Source: Pseudomonas khorasanensis (GTDB lineage Bacteria > Pseudomonadota > Gammaproteobacteria > Pseudomonadales > Pseudomonadaceae). From it: DNA of 64,000 nt. The notes under the pieces are model-generated. The model was not told the origin of the DNA. It worked only from the letters and a program-made list of their open reading frames with translations, and searched no databases. Below are positions 8,997-17,978 of this stretch, in pieces (position 1 is the stretch's first letter; each line of letters begins with the position of its first letter). Position numbers and translations under genes: made by a program. Location: NCBI RefSeq assembly GCF_014268505.2, contig NZ_JABWQP020000004.1:124001-188000 (forward strand), in the 5' to 3' direction.

Positions 8997-10058
8997 TTGC
9001 GGGTATTGCTGATCAAGACTTCATCGCTGGGCGACGTTATTCACGCGTTGCCGGCGTTGACCGACGCGGCCCGGGCCATCCCCGGGATCAAGTTCGACTG
9101 GGTCGTGGAAGAAGGTTTCGCCGAGCTTCCGACCTGGCACCCTGCCGTCGACAAAGTGATCCCGGTGGCGATCCGGCGCTGGCGTAAAAATATCTGGAAG
9201 ACGCTCACCAGCGGTGAGTGGAAACGCTTCAAGCAAAGCGTGCGCGCCAACCGATACGATCTGGTGATCGACGCCCAGGGCCTGCTGAAAAGTGCGTGGC
9301 TGACCCGCTACGTCAAAGCCCCGGTGGCCGGCCTCGACAAGGGGTCGGCCCGCGAGCCGATGGCTTCGCGTTTCTACGATCGCAAGCTCGCCGTCGCTCG
9401 TGGTCAGCACGCCGTCGAGCGCGTGCGGCAACTCTTCGCCATCGCCCTCGGTTACGACTTGCCTAAAGGGCTTGGCGATTACGGCTTGAGCGTCGAACGA
9501 CTGGTCGAGCTGCCGCGCAAGAACGCTTTCGTGGTTTTCCTTCACGGCACCACGTGGGACAGCAAGCACTGGCCGGAAGCCTACTGGCGCGAATTGACCG
9601 AGCGCGTCGGCTACCTCGGCGTCGGGGTGAAATTGCCGTGGGGCAATCCTCAGGAAAAGGCCCGGGCCGAACGCATCGCCGCCGGTTTCAAACATGCCGA
9701 AGTACTGCCGAAACTCAATCTGGCTGGCGTCGGCAAAGTCCTCGCCGGCGCGCAGGCTTGTGTGGCGGTGGACACCGGTCTCGGTCACCTGGCCGCTGCG
9801 CTGGATGTGCCGACCATTTCCCTGTTCGGTCCGACCAATCCGGGCCTGACGGGCGCCTACGGCAGACTGCAGATTCACCTGGCCAGCGATTTCCCCTGCG
9901 CCCCTTGTCTGCAAAAGAAGTGCACTTACCAACCGACCGCGCAGGATGCCCGTCAGTTTGACCTGAAGCGTGAGCAGCCTTTGTGCTTCACGCGTCTGAA
10001 CCCCGAGCGTGTCGCCAGCCGACTGAGCACGTTGTTGATGGCTGAGGAGCTGCGCTGA
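8997..10058 (+). CDS. waaC: LPS heptosyltransferase I
   Basis: The GT9-family enzyme (353 residues) adds the first heptose to Kdo2-lipid A. The translated start MRVLLIKTSSLGDVIHALPA is diagnostic and requires initiation at TTG 8997-8999, immediately after the waaF stop. The C-terminal donor-binding segment VDTGLGHLAAALDVPTISLFGPTNP is intact. The stop overlaps the waaG start (ATGA). The TTG start plus close packing suggests translational coupling to waaF. Confidence 0.96.
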   Translation: MRVLLIKTSSLGDVIHALPALTDAARAIPGIKFDWVVEEGFAELPTWHPAVDKVIPVAIRRWRKNIWKTLTSGEWKRFKQSVRANRYDLVIDAQGLLKSAWLTRYVKAPVAGLDKGSAREPMASRFYDRKLAVARGQHAVERVRQLFAIALGYDLPKGLGDYGLSVERLVELPRKNAFVVFLHGTTWDSKHWPEAYWRELTERVGYLGVGVKLPWGNPQEKARAERIAAGFKHAEVLPKLNLAGVGKVLAGAQACVAVDTGLGHLAAALDVPTISLFGPTNPGLTGAYGRLQIHLASDFPCAPCLQKKCTYQPTAQDARQFDLKREQPLCFTRLNPERVASRLSTLLMAEELR

Positions 10059-11179
10059 TGCAATTGGCATTCGTCCTGTACAAATATTTCCCGTTCGGTG
10101 GCTTGCAGCGCGACTTCATGCGCATCGCCCTTGAATGCCAGAAGCGCGGCCACAGCATTCGCGTCTACACGCTGATCTGGGAAGGTGACGTGCCGCCCGG
10201 TTTCGAAGTGCTGGTGGCGCCGGTCAAGGCGTTCTTCAATCACCGTCGAAACGAAAAACTCAGCGCGTGGATGGAGGCGGATCTGGCCAGGCGCCCGGTG
10301 GATCGTCTGATCGGCTTCAACAAAATGCCGGGTCTGGACGTCTACTACGCCGCCGACGGCTGCTTTGAAGACAAGGCGCAGAATCTGCGTAACTCGCTGT
10401 ATCGCCGCTGGGGTCGCTACCGCCACTTCGCCGAATACGAGCGCGCGGTGTTCGCCAAGGATGCGAAAACCGAAGTGCTGATGATTTCTGAAGTGCAGCA
10501 GCCGCTGTTCATCAAGCATTACGACACCCCGCTCGAGCGCTTTCATCTGCTGCCACCGGGCATTGCTCAGGATCGCCGTCGTCCGGCAGACGCGGACGAA
10601 ATTCGCGCCGGTTTTCGCGCCGAATTCAACCTCAAGGATGACGAGCTGCTATTGGTGCAGATCGGCTCCGGGTTCAAGACCAAGGGTGTCGATCGCAGCC
10701 TGAAGGCGCTGGCCGCATTGCCTGCCGACCTGAAGAATCGTACCCGGCTGTTTGTAATCGGCCAGGATGACCCCAAGTTGTTCCAGATGCAGAGTGCAAC
10801 GTTGGGCCTGGGCGACAACGTGACCTTTCTGAAGGGGCGCAGCGATATTCCGCGTTTCCTGCTCGGCGCCGACCTGTTGATTCACCCGGCGTACAACGAA
10901 AACACCGGCACCGTGCTGCTCGAAGCGCTGGTCGCCGGGCTGCCGGTGCTGGTCAGCGCGGTCTGCGGTTACGCCCATTACATCGCCGAGGCGGACGCCG
11001 GGCGAGTGCTGGACGAACCGTTCGATCAGGCGCAACTGACGCAGTACCTGACCGAGATGCTGAGCGATAACTCTGCACGGGCGGCCTGGAGCCGCAATGG
11101 TCTGGCCTTCGCCGAGACGGCCGACCTCTACAGCATGCCGCAGCACGCGGCGGATGTGATTCTGGCGGAGCACGCTTAA
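10058..11179 (+). CDS. waaG: LPS core glucosyltransferase I (GT4)
   Basis: The 373-residue glycosyltransferase transfers the first outer-core hexose to heptose II. The N-terminus MQLAFVLYKYFPFGGLQRDFMRIA carries the acceptor-side glycine-rich loop. The C-terminal Rossmann half contains GSGFKTKGVDRSLKAL (about 206-221) and HPAYNENTGTVLLEAL (about 279-294); the latter is the GT4 E-x7-E nucleotide-sugar motif. Its ATG overlaps the waaC stop by 1 nt and waaP follows directly. Confidence 0.96.
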   Translation: MQLAFVLYKYFPFGGLQRDFMRIALECQKRGHSIRVYTLIWEGDVPPGFEVLVAPVKAFFNHRRNEKLSAWMEADLARRPVDRLIGFNKMPGLDVYYAADGCFEDKAQNLRNSLYRRWGRYRHFAEYERAVFAKDAKTEVLMISEVQQPLFIKHYDTPLERFHLLPPGIAQDRRRPADADEIRAGFRAEFNLKDDELLLVQIGSGFKTKGVDRSLKALAALPADLKNRTRLFVIGQDDPKLFQMQSATLGLGDNVTFLKGRSDIPRFLLGADLLIHPAYNENTGTVLLEALVAGLPVLVSAVCGYAHYIAEADAGRVLDEPFDQAQLTQYLTEMLSDNSARAAWSRNGLAFAETADLYSMPQHAADVILAEHA

Positions 11180-11986
11180 ATGAAGTTGATGCTGGCTGAA
11201 CCGTTCAAAAGCCTTTGGGCCGGACGCGACCCGTTCGCTGAAGTCGAAGGCTTGCAGGGCGAGGTATACCGCGAGCTGGAAGCCCGTCGGACATTGCGCA
11301 CGGAGGTCGACGGCCACGGGTTTTTCGTCAAGATTCACCGTGGCATCGGCTGGGGCGAGATCTTCAAGAATCTGTTGACCGCCAAGCTGCCGGTGCTCGG
11401 TGCGGGGCAAGAGTGGAAAGCCATTCAGCGTCTGCAGGAAGTTGGCGTGCCAACCATGACCGCTGTTGCCTACGGCGAGAAGGGCAGCAATCCGGCGGAT
11501 CAGCATTCGTTCATCGTCACCGAAGAGCTGGCGCCGACCATCAGCCTCGAAGACTTCAGCATCGATTGGGTCAAGCAGCCGCCCGAGCCGGCGCTCAAGC
11601 GCGCGCTGATCGCCGAAGTTGCGCGGATGACCGGCATGATGCACCGCGCGGGCGTCAATCACCGCGACTGCTACATCTGCCACTTTCTGCTGCACACCGA
11701 CAAACCGGTGACGGCGCAAGACTTCAAACTTTCGATCATCGACCTGCACCGCGCCCAGACCCGCCCGGCGATCACCCGGCGCTGGCGTAACAAGGATCTG
11801 GCGGGGTTGTATTTTTCCGCGCTGGACATTGGCCTGACCCGCCGTGACAAGTTGCGTTTCCTCAAAGGCTATTTTCAGCAGCCGCTACGGCAGATTCTGG
11901 CTGAGGAAGCGCCGTTGCTGAACTGGCTGCAGGGCAAGGCCGACAAACTCTATGATCGCAAGCAGCGTTACGGGGATGCGCTCTGA
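11180..11986 (+). CDS. waaP: LPS core heptose I kinase
   Basis: WaaP (268 residues) phosphorylates heptose I of the inner core; in P. aeruginosa it is essential and membrane integrity depends on it. The kinase-like fold is visible: the lysine in FFVKIHRG (about 51), the catalytic loop NHRDCYICHFLL (about 161-172) with its Asp, and IIDLHRAQ (about 190) as the metal-binding segment. It starts next to the waaG stop, and its own stop overlaps the next kinase gene. Confidence 0.96.
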   Translation: MKLMLAEPFKSLWAGRDPFAEVEGLQGEVYRELEARRTLRTEVDGHGFFVKIHRGIGWGEIFKNLLTAKLPVLGAGQEWKAIQRLQEVGVPTMTAVAYGEKGSNPADQHSFIVTEELAPTISLEDFSIDWVKQPPEPALKRALIAEVARMTGMMHRAGVNHRDCYICHFLLHTDKPVTAQDFKLSIIDLHRAQTRPAITRRWRNKDLAGLYFSALDIGLTRRDKLRFLKGYFQQPLRQILAEEAPLLNWLQGKADKLYDRKQRYGDAL

Positions 11987-12720
11987 TGGCGGGCTGGACG
12001 CTTGAGCCGCAGTACAGCGATCTTGCCGAAGACTTCGGCAGCCTCGAAGCTGTGTTTGCCCTGCAAGGCGAACGTTTGACCCGCGATCCGCTGTCGGAGG
12101 TCATCCGCGTGCAGCGCAACGGCGTCAACTATTACGTCAAGCGCTACGTCGGCGCAGGCAAGGGTCTGCGCCGCTACCTGGGCAAGCCGCGCGTGAAGAT
12201 GGAATGGCAGAATCTCAAGCGCTTCGCCAAGTGGGGCATTCCGACTGCCGAGGTGGTGGCCTGGGGTCTGGAGCGACGTGGCGCGGCCTATGACCGTGGC
12301 GCGATGATTACCCGTGAACTGCCCAATACCGAAGACCTTTCGGCACTGGCCGAACGTAAGGATCCGAAGCTCAAGGATGCTGCCTGGGTCGATGGTGTCA
12401 GTCGGCAATTGGCCGGGTATACGCGCACGATGCATGAGCACCGGTTTACCCATAACGACCTGAAATGGCGCAACCTGTTGATTGACGATCAGGCCCGGAT
12501 ATTTCTTATCGATTGCCCCAATGGTGAGTTCTGGCGTGGTTTTTGGCTCAAATACCGGATCACCAAGGACCTGGCCTGTCTCGACAAACTGGCCAAATAT
12601 CACCTGTCCAATACCCAGCGCTTGCGTTTCTATAAGCAATATCGCCAGTGCGATCGGCTTGATGTGGCCGACAAGAAACGGATTCGGCACGTGGTGAGAT
12701 TTTTTGAGGGACGTGAATGA
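11986..12720 (+). CDS. LPS kinase-family protein (second core kinase)
   Basis: The 244-residue protein has a WaaP/RIO-like small-kinase fold. It shows a lysine in YYVKRYVG (about 47), catalytic loop FTHNDLKWRNLL (about 152-163) with the HxDxxxxN pattern, and FLIDCPNG as the DFG-equivalent. By position and type it corresponds to the second of the PAO1 core kinases (called wapP in some annotations; I am not certain of the symbol). The likely substrate is a core sugar. It overlaps waaP by 1 nt and the next gene by 4 nt, indicating coupled expression. Confidence 0.88.
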   Translation: MAGWTLEPQYSDLAEDFGSLEAVFALQGERLTRDPLSEVIRVQRNGVNYYVKRYVGAGKGLRRYLGKPRVKMEWQNLKRFAKWGIPTAEVVAWGLERRGAAYDRGAMITRELPNTEDLSALAERKDPKLKDAAWVDGVSRQLAGYTRTMHEHRFTHNDLKWRNLLIDDQARIFLIDCPNGEFWRGFWLKYRITKDLACLDKLAKYHLSNTQRLRFYKQYRQCDRLDVADKKRIRHVVRFFEGRE

Positions 12721-13469
12721 CTGACTTTCTTGCCGAAGAAGACCGGGCGCTGCTTGAGCGCCATGGTCTCGGCACGTTCGATGCGCTGTGGGCCAAGCAG
12801 CTTGAGGCGGTGGATGAGCCCAACACCGCCCATGGCGGCTGGAGCAGCGTGTTCCGCCTGGATCTGGAAGGCCGGGGCTTTTACCTCAAGCGTCAGAGCA
12901 ATTACCTGACCCGCACGTTGCATGCGCCATTGGGTGAGCCCAGCTTTGCCCGTGAATTTCGTAATATCAGCCGTTATCGCAAGCTCGGTATCCCCGCGCT
13001 GCAAGCGGTCTTTTTCGGCGAGCGCAAAGTCAATGGCGAGATTCGCGCGATCCTGCTGACCCGCGCTCTGGACGGCTGGAGCGATCTGGAATCGCTGCTC
13101 GGGCTCTGGGCGCAGCTCAGTGCGGCGCAGCATTCGGCCATCCTCAAGGCGTGCGGGCTGCTGGCGCGACGGCTGCACGGGTCACGTCAAGTGCACGGCT
13201 GTTTCTATCCCAAGCATATTTTCCTGCGCGCCACCGGCGAAGGCTACGAGGCGCAGCTGATCGATCTGGAGAAAACCCGGCCGTTGCTGTTTGGCATGCG
13301 CGACCGGATCAAGGATCTTGAGCCGCTGCAGCGCCGCGCGCCGCAGTGGAGCGAGGCACAGCTGCGCGAATTGCTCGCCGCCTATCTCGACCAGCCAACA
13401 GACAGTTCGCTGCTCGACCGCTGGCTGGTCCAGCTGACGGCGCGGCGCAGCCACAAGGAGACTCGCTGA
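12717..13469 (+). CDS. InaA/WaaP-family LPS kinase-like protein with altered catalytic loop
   Basis: The 250-residue protein has the kinase-like fold of the lipopolysaccharide-kinase (InaA) family: a lysine in FYLKRQSN (about 58), LLTRALDGWSDL in the hinge region, and LIDLEKTRPL as the metal-loop equivalent. The catalytic loop reads VHGCFYPKHIF. Aligned with HRDCYICHF of WaaP, the catalytic Asp position holds Cys. This may be normal for the subfamily, or the protein may be a pseudokinase or scaffold. It overlaps both neighbours (ATGA junctions). PAO1 has a comparable gene in this position. Confidence 0.85.
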   Translation: MTDFLAEEDRALLERHGLGTFDALWAKQLEAVDEPNTAHGGWSSVFRLDLEGRGFYLKRQSNYLTRTLHAPLGEPSFAREFRNISRYRKLGIPALQAVFFGERKVNGEIRAILLTRALDGWSDLESLLGLWAQLSAAQHSAILKACGLLARRLHGSRQVHGCFYPKHIFLRATGEGYEAQLIDLEKTRPLLFGMRDRIKDLEPLQRRAPQWSEAQLRELLAAYLDQPTDSSLLDRWLVQLTARRSHKETR

Positions 13470-14920
13470 TGCAATTGTCCGAGCTGGCCCAAGCCGGGCG
13501 TACCCCTTCACTGCCGCTGACCGTGACCCTGGCGGACGCGGCCGGCGCGGCAGATCTGCAATTGCTGAGCCTGCTGCGCGTGCTGCCGGGACAGCGCTAT
13601 GTCGGTGCCGGTGTCTGGCGCGGCCGGCCGGTACTGGCGAAATTATTGGTCGGCAGCAAAGCCGCGCGGCATTTCCAGCGTGAGCTGGCGGGCGTGCGGC
13701 TGCTGGCGGCTCAAGGTATGACCACGCCGCTGCTTTTGGCGGATGGCCTGAAAGACGGCGAGGGCGGCTGGCTGCTTTTTGAGTTTCTTCAAGACGCAGA
13801 AAGCCTTGGCGATGCCTGGGCAAAGCTCGAGTCGCTGCCGCCGCTGGCCGATGAGCAAACCGCCGTGCTGGCCGAGGCACTCGATGCCATTGGCCGGCTG
13901 CACGGTAAAGGGCTTTGGCAGGAAGACTTGCACCTGGACAACCTGCTGCGTCATGGCGGTCAGTTGTATCTGATCGACGGCGCAGGAGTTCGCGTTGAGA
14001 CGGCGGGCCAGCCATTGTCCCGGCAAAAAGTGTTGGAAAACCTCGGTGTTTTTTTCGCCCAGTTGCCCAAGGTACTTGAACCCTTCACCGAAGAGTTGCT
14101 GGTGCATTACCTGCTGAGCAACAGCGAGCATGCGTTGCCGCTGGAGGCGTTGCAGAAACAGATCGACAAGGTCCGAAGCTGGCGGCTCAGGGACTATCTG
14201 ATCAAGGTCGGCCGCGACTGCACGTTGTTTGCAGTTCAGCGCAGTGCATTTGCCTTGCGCGCCATTCGCCGCGAGGAAGAAGCCGCCATGCTGCCTGTGC
14301 TCGACCAGGCGGATGCGTTGCTCGATCAGGGTCATCTTTACAAGACCGGCGGCGCGGCCAGCGTCGGCAAAGTCGAGGCGGCCGGGCGCACACTCGTGAT
14401 CAAACGCTACAACATCAAGGGGTTTGCCCATTGGCTCAAGCGATTCTGGCGCCCGAGCCGGGCCTGGCATTCGTGGCGCGAAGGCAATCGTCTCGCCTTC
14501 CTCGGCATTGCCACGCCCAAACCTCTGGCGGTGCTGGAGAAGCGTTTCTTGTGGCTGCGCCGTAGCGCGTATCTGGTAACTGAATTTCTGCCGGGCCCCG
14601 ACATCATCGAACGCTTTGCACCGTACGTTGAAAATGGCGAAGCGCCGGAGTCGGAGCTACTGGCCCTGGATCAGTTGTTCGCGCGATTGATCGCGGAGCG
14701 CATCAGCCATGGCGACTTCAAAGGGCACAACCTGTTCTGGCAGAACGATCGCTGGGCACTGATCGATCTGGATTCGATGTGTCAGCACCGCTCGGTGAGC
14801 AGCTTCGCCCCGGCGTATGCCCGGGACCGGGCGCGGTTCATGCGTAACTGGCCAGAAAGCAGCGCGCTGTACGAGGTGATTGATCAGCGGCTTCCGAAGG
14901 ACGTCTCCAGCGCTGGCTGA
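13469..14920 (+). CDS. Tandem two-domain LPS kinase-family protein
   Basis: The 483-residue protein appears to contain two kinase-like domains. The first (about 1-230) has a lysine in PVLAKLLVG, loop QEDLHLDNLL and YLIDGAGV. The second (about 285-483) has lysine TLVIKRYN, loop ISHGDFKGHNLF and ALIDLDSM. Both keep the catalytic Asp and the metal-binding Asp. The ATG at 13469 overlaps the previous stop; a longer in-frame start at 13346 lies wholly inside the previous gene and is rejected. It closes the waaF-waaC-waaG-waaP-kinase run. The substrate is presumably LPS core, which is inference. Confidence 0.85.
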   Translation: MQLSELAQAGRTPSLPLTVTLADAAGAADLQLLSLLRVLPGQRYVGAGVWRGRPVLAKLLVGSKAARHFQRELAGVRLLAAQGMTTPLLLADGLKDGEGGWLLFEFLQDAESLGDAWAKLESLPPLADEQTAVLAEALDAIGRLHGKGLWQEDLHLDNLLRHGGQLYLIDGAGVRVETAGQPLSRQKVLENLGVFFAQLPKVLEPFTEELLVHYLLSNSEHALPLEALQKQIDKVRSWRLRDYLIKVGRDCTLFAVQRSAFALRAIRREEEAAMLPVLDQADALLDQGHLYKTGGAASVGKVEAAGRTLVIKRYNIKGFAHWLKRFWRPSRAWHSWREGNRLAFLGIATPKPLAVLEKRFLWLRRSAYLVTEFLPGPDIIERFAPYVENGEAPESELLALDQLFARLIAERISHGDFKGHNLFWQNDRWALIDLDSMCQHRSVSSFAPAYARDRARFMRNWPESSALYEVIDQRLPKDVSSAG

Positions 14921-15149
14921 ATCGCTCTGCAAGCCGGCTCGATTGAATGCGAGTCAGTCTGTCGGCATCAGACAGCGTTGCGGACTTGTCCTACACCCGC
15001 AGAGCTGATCGCCGACTGCCCAACGCCATTGCCTCAATGCTGACGTGTTGCCTTGCGTATCACGGCGACGGTCTGGTTCGCGGCGCGCGCAGGCGACTCC
15101 TGATTGTCTGGGCGCGGTTTATTGCTTCCGTCGCTACGAGTGAATTAGT

Positions 15150-15182
15150 ACAGGGTAATTTCAGTGACGTTTACGCTATAAT
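15150..15182 (+). promoter_or_regulatory. Probable sigma-70 promoter for the carbamoyltransferase gene
   Basis: A perfect TATAAT hexamer lies at 15177-15182, 93 bp before the GTG start at 15275. No good -35 hexamer is found at 16-18 bp, so an activator or weak -35 contact is likely. It lies in the 354-bp gap 14921-15274, in which I see no gene: the only open frame there has atypical composition and no ribosome-binding site. A GAGG-type ribosome-binding site (15260-15264) precedes the start. Confidence 0.5.
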
Positions 15183-15274
15183 CCCGCCCTTTAGCTGTCC
15201 CTCGCCCTGTGCGAAGACACATCAATTTTCAAGGCGCATCGCGCCTGAACGCAGATTAAAGAGGCTAGACCCCT

Positions 15275-17029
15275 GTGGCATTGACGATTCTTGGCCTGTC
15301 CGGCGCCCTTAGCCATGATCCTTCAGCGGCCTTGTACATCGACGGCAAGCTGGTGGCGGCCGCTGAGGAAGAGCGCTTCGTACGCGATAAGCATGCAAAG
15401 AACCGCATGCCCTACGAATCGGCAAAGTTCTGCCTCGAACAGGCCGGCATCAAGCCGTCCGACGTTGACGTGGTGGCGATCCCTTTTGCCCCGATCAGCC
15501 TGTTCGGCAAGGCCCGCTGGCACTATGCCAAGCGCTACTGGTACGCCCCGGACCGCGCGCTTGATGCGATCCTGATGGGCAACCGTCGCTACAAGCGCTA
15601 TCGCAACAAGATCGTCTGGTGCCTCGAGCAGCTGGGGTTCGATCCGAAGAAAATCAAGATCGAGCCGGTCGAGCATCACCTGGCTCACGCCTCCAGCGCC
15701 TATCACTGCTCGGGTTTCAAAGAGAAAACCGCGATCCTCGGCATCGATGGCAAGGGCGAGTACGCCACGACCTTCTTCGGTTACGGCGAGAATGGCAAGA
15801 TTCACAAGATCAAGGAATTCTTCGATCCCGACTCCCTCGGTGGTCTGTACGGTGCGATCACCGAATTCCTCGGTTTCGAGATGCTGGACGGTGAGTTCAA
15901 GGTCATGGGCATGGCGCCGTACGGCGACGCCAGCAAATACGACTTCTCCCGCCTGGCCTCTTTCGAGAACGGCGAGCTGGTGATCAATACCGACTATGCC
16001 AACGTCATCGGTCTGCGTCGCTACAAGGAGAAGGGCAAAGGCTTCTACTTCTCGCCGAAGCTGATCGAGTGGCTGGGCCCCAAGCGTGAGGGCGACATCG
16101 CCGACGAGCCTTACATCCACTACGCTGCGAGCATGCAAGCGCTGTTCGAAAAATTGGCGCTGCAGATGATCGACTACTACCTGGGCGACGTGCTCAAGGA
16201 AACCGGCAAACTGGCTTTCGCCGGTGGCTGTGCATTGAACGTCAAGCTGAACCAGAAAATCATTGCCCGCGACGACATCACAGAGCTGTTCGTACAGCCA
16301 GCGTCCGGCGATGCCGGCACCGCAGTTGGCGCTGCGGCTTACGTGTCTCACGCCCGTGGTGTGCCGGTCGAGAAGATGGAGCACGTCTACCTCGGCCCGT
16401 CGTACAGCAACGAGGACGTGATCGCTGCGTGTGCCCGTCACGAGAACAAGCCGACCTGGCGCAAGCTCGACAATATGCCGGAGCAGATCGCCAAAATCAT
16501 GGTAGAAGGCAATCCGGTGGCCTGGTTTCAGGGCCGCATGGAGTTCGGTCCGCGCGCACTGGGTGGTCGTTCGATCATTGGTTGCCCGAGCGTGGCGGGT
16601 GTTGCTGATCGTATCAACCACCAGATCAAGTTCCGCGAGCGCTGGAGGCCATTCTGCCCATCGATGCTCGACACTGTCGCGCCGCAGATGATCAAGATCG
16701 ATCATCCCGCGCCGTTCATGACGTTTACTTTTGAAGTGGCGGAAGAATGGAAAACCCGCGTACCGGAAGTCGTTCATGAAGACGGTACTTCCCGCGCCCA
16801 GGTGCTCAAGCGTGAATACAATCCGCGCTATTACGACATGATGAAGGCGCTGGAGAACCTGACCGGCAATGGTGTGTCGTTGAACACTTCGCTCAATCGT
16901 CGCGGCGAGCCGATGATCTGTTCGCCGACCGACGCGTTGAACATGTTTTTCGGCTCTGACCTGCAGTATCTGATCATGGAAGATATTCTTGTCGTCAAAG
17001 ACGGTGTGCAAGGAAACGGTCTTGACTGA
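15275..17029 (+). CDS. Carbamoyltransferase (NodU/TobZ family), probable LPS-core carbamoylation
   Basis: The 584-residue protein has the two-domain NodU/TobZ layout. The N-terminal ASKHA-like domain holds SHDPSAALYIDG near residue 10 and the metal-binding EHHLAHASSAYH (about 131-142). The C-terminal YrdC-like domain has WFQGRMEFGPRALGGRSI (about 414-431), which makes carbamoyl-adenylate. Such enzymes transfer a carbamoyl group from carbamoyl phosphate to a sugar hydroxyl. In Pseudomonas the homologue in the LPS locus (PAO1 PA5005) is associated with the 7-O-carbamoyl on heptose II. It starts at GTG; the next glycosyltransferase gene overlaps its 3' end. Confidence 0.9.
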   Translation: MALTILGLSGALSHDPSAALYIDGKLVAAAEEERFVRDKHAKNRMPYESAKFCLEQAGIKPSDVDVVAIPFAPISLFGKARWHYAKRYWYAPDRALDAILMGNRRYKRYRNKIVWCLEQLGFDPKKIKIEPVEHHLAHASSAYHCSGFKEKTAILGIDGKGEYATTFFGYGENGKIHKIKEFFDPDSLGGLYGAITEFLGFEMLDGEFKVMGMAPYGDASKYDFSRLASFENGELVINTDYANVIGLRRYKEKGKGFYFSPKLIEWLGPKREGDIADEPYIHYAASMQALFEKLALQMIDYYLGDVLKETGKLAFAGGCALNVKLNQKIIARDDITELFVQPASGDAGTAVGAAAYVSHARGVPVEKMEHVYLGPSYSNEDVIAACARHENKPTWRKLDNMPEQIAKIMVEGNPVAWFQGRMEFGPRALGGRSIIGCPSVAGVADRINHQIKFRERWRPFCPSMLDTVAPQMIKIDHPAPFMTFTFEVAEEWKTRVPEVVHEDGTSRAQVLKREYNPRYYDMMKALENLTGNGVSLNTSLNRRGEPMICSPTDALNMFFGSDLQYLIMEDILVVKDGVQGNGLD

Positions 17030-17930
17030 AACACTGATCAGCGTCGTCATTCCTGCGTACAACTACGCCAGATCGCTGCCACGGGCTGTGGAATCGGTGC
17101 TGGCGCAGTTGCATGAGGCGACCGCAGATCTTCTGGTTATCGATGACGGTTCCACTGATGCGACGCCTGAGGTCATTCAAGCGTTGTTGGCCAAAAATGC
17201 CGGACGCTTTCGTGCAATACGCAAGCGTAATGGCGGGTTATCTTCGGTGCGCAATCGTGGTATCGAGGAAACGACCGGGCGATTTCTGGTTTTTCTCGAT
17301 GCAGATGATGAAATGGCTCCGGGCGCACTGGCGGCTTTGTCCGCCCACATCGCCAGTCACCCTGACAGCCGTATGATCATCGGTGCTCACTGGTCGATTT
17401 TTTCGGGCGGCAAGCGCAGCCTGCAGGCGGTAAAACCATTGCCGGTCGGGGCTCGGCAACGGGTCAGAGGTTATCTGCTGGATAAAACCGTGTCGATTTC
17501 CAACGGTGCCTGCGCGATGCATCGCGATGTGTTTGCACCGGGCAACTATCCCGAACACCTGCGCAACGTTGAAGATCTTCCGGTCTTCGCCCAGGTCTTG
17601 GCGCGTTATCCTTGCAGTGTGCTGGAGCAACCTCTGGCGCTCATTTACAAACACGCCGACAGCATGCGGCATGATCTGCGTCAGAGCCTCGCGGCGGGTA
17701 CGGAGCAAGTGGTCAGCGAGGTCTTCTCCATTCAGCGTATGCCGCAGGAGTTCCACGATCTGCGCCAGGCCTATCTGGCACAACGTTGCCTCTCTTTGTT
17801 TCGCGATTGCTACTCCCATCGCGAATACGCGTTGGCGAAAACATTTTATATGCAAGCGCTACGTGCCGACTGGCGCATCCTGGGGCGTTGGTCGTACATG
17901 CGCAAAGCCTTGCGCCTGCTGCTTCGATAG
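17022..17930 (+). CDS. Family 2 glycosyltransferase
   Basis: The 302-residue GT-A fold enzyme has SVVIPAYNYARSLPRAVESV at the N-terminus, VIDDGSTDATPE (about 42-53) and the DADDE metal motif (about 92-96). It probably transfers a sugar in core or surface-glycan assembly. The TTG at 17022, preceded by AAGGAAA (17010-17016), is the best start and overlaps the upstream stop by 8 nt. An upstream in-frame ATG at 16989 lies in the carbamoyltransferase gene without a good ribosome-binding site. Donor and acceptor cannot be deduced. Confidence 0.88.
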   Translation: MTETLISVVIPAYNYARSLPRAVESVLAQLHEATADLLVIDDGSTDATPEVIQALLAKNAGRFRAIRKRNGGLSSVRNRGIEETTGRFLVFLDADDEMAPGALAALSAHIASHPDSRMIIGAHWSIFSGGKRSLQAVKPLPVGARQRVRGYLLDKTVSISNGACAMHRDVFAPGNYPEHLRNVEDLPVFAQVLARYPCSVLEQPLALIYKHADSMRHDLRQSLAAGTEQVVSEVFSIQRMPQEFHDLRQAYLAQRCLSLFRDCYSHREYALAKTFYMQALRADWRILGRWSYMRKALRLLLR

Positions 17931-17978
17931 ATCGTTTTTTTTTGCGTACCTGTGGCGCGTGATGTTTGAGGGAATTGG

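Noticed and set aside
14947..15312. 121-codon open frame in the gap before the carbamoyltransferase
   Set aside because: Low-complexity Arg/Ser-rich translation, no ribosome-binding site, runs through the promoter and into the next gene out of frame.
15323..17062. 579-codon minus-strand open frame opposite the carbamoyltransferase
   Set aside because: His/Asp/Val-rich antisense shadow; the plus-strand protein has full family motifs.
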